This document shows positions 58,006 to 60,588 of a stretch of DNA of 60,588 nucleotides, piece after piece. This DNA comes from Streptomyces sp. Tue6028 (lineage in GTDB: Bacteria > Actinomycetota > Actinomycetes > Streptomycetales > Streptomycetaceae), in NCBI RefSeq assembly GCF_002300165.1, contig NZ_MLCE01000008.1, positions 159,679 to 220,266 on the forward strand, written 5' to 3'. Each line of letters opens with the position of its first letter. The first letter of the stretch is position 1. The translations under genes and the position numbers were made by a program. The notes beneath the pieces are model-generated. The model was given only the letters and a program-made list of their open reading frames with translations, made no database searches and was not told the DNA's origin.

Positions 58006-58025
58006 CCGTGACCGTGTCACAGGGG

Positions 58026-59624
58026 TCAGGCCAGGGCGACCAGGTCCGCGTAGTCGGCGCCCCACAGGTCCTCGACGCCGTCCGGCAGCAGGATGATCCG
58101 CTCCGGCTGGAGCGCCTCGACGGCACCCTCGTCGTGGGTGACGAGGACGACGGCGCCCTTGTAGGTGCGCAGCGCGCCGAGGATCTCCTCGCGGCTGGCC
58201 GGGTCGAGGTTGTTCGTCGGCTCGTCGAGCAGCAGCACGTTCGCCGAGGAGACCACGAGGGTGGCGAGGGCGAGACGGGTCTTCTCGCCGCCGGAGAGGA
58301 CACCGGCCGGCTTGTCGACGTCGTCGCCGGAGAACAGGAACGAACCGAGCACCTTGCGGACCTCGACCAGGTCGAGGTCGGGGGCGGCGGAGCGCATGTT
58401 CTCCAGGACCGTGCGCTCCGGGTCGAGGGTCTCGTGCTCCTGCGCGTAGTAGCCGAGCTTGAGGCCGTGGCCCTCGACGACCTGGCCGGTGTCGGGCTGC
58501 TCGGCACCGCCGAGCAGCCGCAGCAGGGTCGTCTTGCCCGCGCCGTTGAGGCCGAGGATGACCACGCGCGAACCCTTGTCGATGGCCAGGTCGACGTCGG
58601 TGAAGATCTCCAGCGAGCCGTACGACTTCGACAGCCCCTCGGCCATCAGCGGCGTCTTGCCGCAGGGCGCGGGCTCGGGGAAACGCAGCTTGGCGACCTT
58701 GTCGGAGACGCGGACCGCCTCGAGGCCGGCGAGCAGCTTGTCGGCGCGCTTGGCCATGTTCTGCGCGGCCACCGTCTTGGTCGCCTTGGCGCGCATCTTG
58801 TCGGCCTGCGCGTTCAGCGCGGCGGCCTTCTTCTCGGCGTTCTGGCGCTCGCGCTTGCGGCGCTTCTCGTCGGCCTCGCGCTGCTGCTGGTAGAGCTTCC
58901 AGCCCATGTTGTAGACGTCGATCTGGGAGCGGTTGGCGTCGAGGTAGAAGACCTTGTTGACGACCGTCTCGACGAGGTCGACGTCGTGGGAGATCACGAT
59001 GAAGCCGCCGCGGTACGTCTTCAGGTAGTCGCGCAGCCAGACGATCGAGTCGGCGTCGAGGTGGTTCGTCGGCTCGTCGAGCAGCAGGGTGTCGGCGTCC
59101 GAGAACAGGATGCGGGCCAGCTCGATACGGCGCCGCTGACCGCCGGAGAGCGTGTGCAGCGGCTGGCCGAGCACGCGGTCGGGCAGGTTGAGCGCGGCCG
59201 CGATGGTGGCGGCCTCCGCCTCGGCGGAGTACCCGCCCTTGGTCAGGAACTCCGTCTCCTGGCGCTCGTACTGCCGCATGGCCTTGTCACGGGTGGCGCC
59301 GCTGCCGGTGGCGATCCGCTCCTCGTTCTGCCGCATCTTGCGGATCAGGGTGTCCAGGCCGCGCGCGGACAGGATGCGGTCGCGGGCGAGCACGTCGAGG
59401 TCGCCCGTGCGCGGGTCCTGCGGCAGATAGCCGACCTCGCCGGAGCGGGTGACGGTGCCGCCGGCGGGGATGCCCTCCCCCGCGAGGACCTTGGTGAGGG
59501 TCGTCTTCCCCGCGCCGTTGCGGCCGACCAGACCGACGCGGTCGCCCTTGGCGATACGGAAGGTGGCGGACTCGATGAGGACACGGGCGCCGGCGCGCAG
59601 CTCGATGGCGGAGGCGGAGATCAC
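58026..59624 (-). CDS. ABC-F family ATPase (ribosome-associated)
   Basis: Two ABC domains in one chain, about 532 residues, no membrane segment: Walker A in GLVGRNGAGKTT and again GLNGAGKTT, signatures LSGGQRRR and LSGGEKTR, and Walker B DTLLLDEPT and NVLLLDEPT. The linker between the domains is the ABC-F 'arm' with a Lys/Arg-rich helix. These proteins bind the ribosomal E site and rescue translation or protect against drugs; the housekeeping EttA/YfmR group is more likely than a resistance type here. The GTG at 59624 has ggagcatgtcc before it; an ATG two codons earlier is also possible. Confidence 0.9.
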   Translation of the reverse strand: MISASAIELRAGARVLIESATFRIAKGDRVGLVGRNGAGKTTLTKVLAGEGIPAGGTVTRSGEVGYLPQDPRTGDLDVLARDRILSARGLDTLIRKMRQNEERIATGSGATRDKAMRQYERQETEFLTKGGYSAEAEAATIAAALNLPDRVLGQPLHTLSGGQRRRIELARILFSDADTLLLDEPTNHLDADSIVWLRDYLKTYRGGFIVISHDVDLVETVVNKVFYLDANRSQIDVYNMGWKLYQQQREADEKRRKRERQNAEKKAAALNAQADKMRAKATKTVAAQNMAKRADKLLAGLEAVRVSDKVAKLRFPEPAPCGKTPLMAEGLSKSYGSLEIFTDVDLAIDKGSRVVILGLNGAGKTTLLRLLGGAEQPDTGQVVEGHGLKLGYYAQEHETLDPERTVLENMRSAAPDLDLVEVRKVLGSFLFSGDDVDKPAGVLSGGEKTRLALATLVVSSANVLLLDEPTNNLDPASREEILGALRTYKGAVVLVTHDEGAVEALQPERIILLPDGVEDLWGADYADLVALA

Positions 59625-59716
59625 GGACATGCTCCTGGGGCGGATGGGTGGCGGGATGGGCGGCTGAGGACGTTCCCGCCGTCTATTGCGCGAGGAGAAT
59701 GGCCATGGGGCCAAGT

Positions 59717-60588
59717 CTAACGGGGCCGTGCAAGCACTTTTTCTGCGTGCGGGCGTTCGGCACTGTGATGCTCGCCCCGCCGTTCGCCGCCCAGGGGGGC
59801 GCGGTCGGGGGTGATCCTGCCCAGCTCGTCGACGGCGACGATCTCGCCGGTCCAGTCGTCCGCGGTGGCGCACGGCTGGGCGATCAGCAGAGCGCCGTCG
59901 TGGCGCACCGCGCGCGCGGGGGCGAAGGCGCAGCCCGCGCGGGCGGGCAGCACCCAGCGCAGGTCGCCGTCGGCGAGGCGGTACGCGGCGACGCGGCGCG
60001 GGGTGACGACGGCGAGCACGCGGGGGCCGAGGACGCGCAGCACGCCTGCTCCCCCGCGGCCCGTGAGCCAGGGGGCGGCGTCGGGGAGCGCCCGGTGCCA
60101 GCGGACCGCGCGGCCGTCGTCCCGCACGGTCGCGGTGACCAGCCCGTCGTCCCAGAGGGCGATCGCGTCCCCGCGCGCGGGGAGCACGACGAGCGGCTGC
60201 CGCCCCTCGCGCGCGTAGGTCCAGCGAGGGTGCCCGGTCGCCGCGTCGTACGCCTCCACCGTCGCCCCCCGCGCGCGCAGCGCGGGGGGCGAGCCGTGCT
60301 CCACGCGCGCGTGGACGGTGAGGCGGTCCCCGAAGGGCGCGGAGCGTGCCTTGTGGGCCGCCACGAGAAGCGGCACCACCAGGAGGAACGCGAGGGCGAC
60401 GGGCAGGAACGCCCGGGCGGTGCGGCGCCGGGCGTCACGGCGCGGAAGCCGTCCGACGCCGGGCGGTGCGACCACCGGGGTGGTGGGAGGGGCGGCGCGA
60501 GGGACCGGGGCGGTGGGAGGGGCGGCGCGAGGGACCGGGGCGGTGGGAGGGGCGGCGCGAGGGACCGGGGCGGTGGGCCGGGCCGGGG
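59717..60588 (-). CDS. Beta-propeller-like membrane protein, partial at the right edge
   Basis: The reading frame is open from 60588 (beyond the window) to the stop at 59717, at least 290 codons. From the edge it encodes three in-frame copies of a 10-residue Pro/Ala-rich repeat (APVPRAAPPT), then a basic segment, one membrane helix (AFLPVALAFLLVVPLLVAAHKA) and a periplasmic part with repeated strand pattern (AYDAATGHPRWTYAREGRQPLVVLPARGDAIALWDDGLVT...) like a PQQ/WD-type propeller blade set. The apparent GTG start at 60475 is only an internal codon. Function unknown. Confidence 0.7.
   Translation of the reverse strand, partial: PARPTAPVPRAAPPTAPVPRAAPPTAPVPRAAPPTTPVVAPPGVGRLPRRDARRRTARAFLPVALAFLLVVPLLVAAHKARSAPFGDRLTVHARVEHGSPPALRARGATVEAYDAATGHPRWTYAREGRQPLVVLPARGDAIALWDDGLVTATVRDDGRAVRWHRALPDAAPWLTGRGGAGVLRVLGPRVLAVVTPRRVAAYRLADGDLRWVLPARAGCAFAPARAVRHDGALLIAQPCATADDWTGEIVAVDELGRITPDRAPLGGERRGEHHSAERPHAEKVLARPR
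60481..60588. repeat. 30-bp tandem repeats, three and a half copies
   Basis: Units 60481-60510, 60511-60540 and 60541-60570 are nearly identical 30-mers (one base differs in the first), with a partial copy to the edge. The period of 30 keeps the reading frame, giving ten residues per copy in the partial gene. Confidence 0.85.

Larger units (their letters stand above)
57633..58025. other. 393-bp spacer with two hairpins, no gene
   Basis: Between the ABC-F gene and the small HTH gene, both on the minus strand. It holds a strong hairpin at 57834-57866, a second at 57981-58005, and a short run with gaggagatctcacacag before a 8-codon frame (57914-57940) that is too short to call. Codon bias is absent. 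Confidence 0.5.

Noticed and set aside
1..60588. tRNA genes, prophage genes, transposases, toxin-antitoxin pairs
   Set aside because: Looked for on both strands; none found.

Overview
The window looks like chromosomal DNA from a Streptomyces species. GC content and codon bias are very high (most third positions are G or C), GTG/TTG starts are common, and there are two chaplin genes (surface proteins of aerial hyphae), a Spo0M-like sporulation protein and a 'streptophobe' membrane protein. The order chpE - serB - fabI/fabG - tyrS - moaA - actP matches what I remember of the core chromosome of S. coelicolor; that is recall, not a search. I see no prophage, CRISPR array, complete insertion sequence, tRNA gene or secondary-metabolite cluster.

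Layout. 1-390: on the minus strand, the promoter and leader of an rRNA operon whose 16S gene lies beyond the left edge; its -35 box overlaps the stop codon of a 3-methyladenine DNA glycosylase gene. 0.4-12 kb: Spo0M-like protein, PEBP protein, HNH nuclease, an SPFH/NfeD membrane pair, an ABC ATPase, two chaplins without cysteine, a two-component system, and a coupled SDR/QueA-like pair. 12-20 kb: secreted lytic transglycosylase, an FHA-FHA-ABC transporter fusion, streptophobe, serB and a SixA-like phosphatase. 20-30 kb: a 38-residue membrane peptide, MFS transporter and divergent GntR regulator with a palindromic operator; the fatty-acid synthesis pair fabG-fabI; the tldD/tldE-type protease pair; tyrS. 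30-36 kb: moaA with a MITE-like inverted-repeat element that supplies its stop codon, the DUF485-actP acetate uptake pair, and a secreted subtilase.

36-49 kb is the more accessory part: a CoA transferase, a CopD-like protein, then a leftward three-gene operon (alkylglycerol-monooxygenase-like hydroxylase, YhhN lysoplasmalogenase-like protein, zinc alcohol dehydrogenase) that reads as an ether-lipid degradation module. Next comes a TetR regulator with a perfect 17-bp palindrome, divergent from an acetoacetate-decarboxylase-like / SDR / double Amidohydrolase_2 operon that looks catabolic and is followed by a VIT1-like transporter. 49-60.6 kb: SURF1, a GH15 glucanase/trehalase-like enzyme, an unusual SDR, an Asp23/AmaP envelope-stress cluster, an enoyl-CoA hydratase-like protein, a small HTH protein, an ABC-F ATPase, and a beta-propeller-like membrane protein that runs off the right edge with an in-frame 10-residue tandem repeat.

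Nearly every convergent gene pair is separated by a long, often perfect hairpin, and several operons use 4-bp ATGA or GTGA stop/start overlaps. The best candidates for new biology are the ether-lipid operon (38.9-41.5 kb), the TetR-controlled decarboxylase/amidohydrolase operon (42.6-47.7 kb) and the MITE at the end of moaA.
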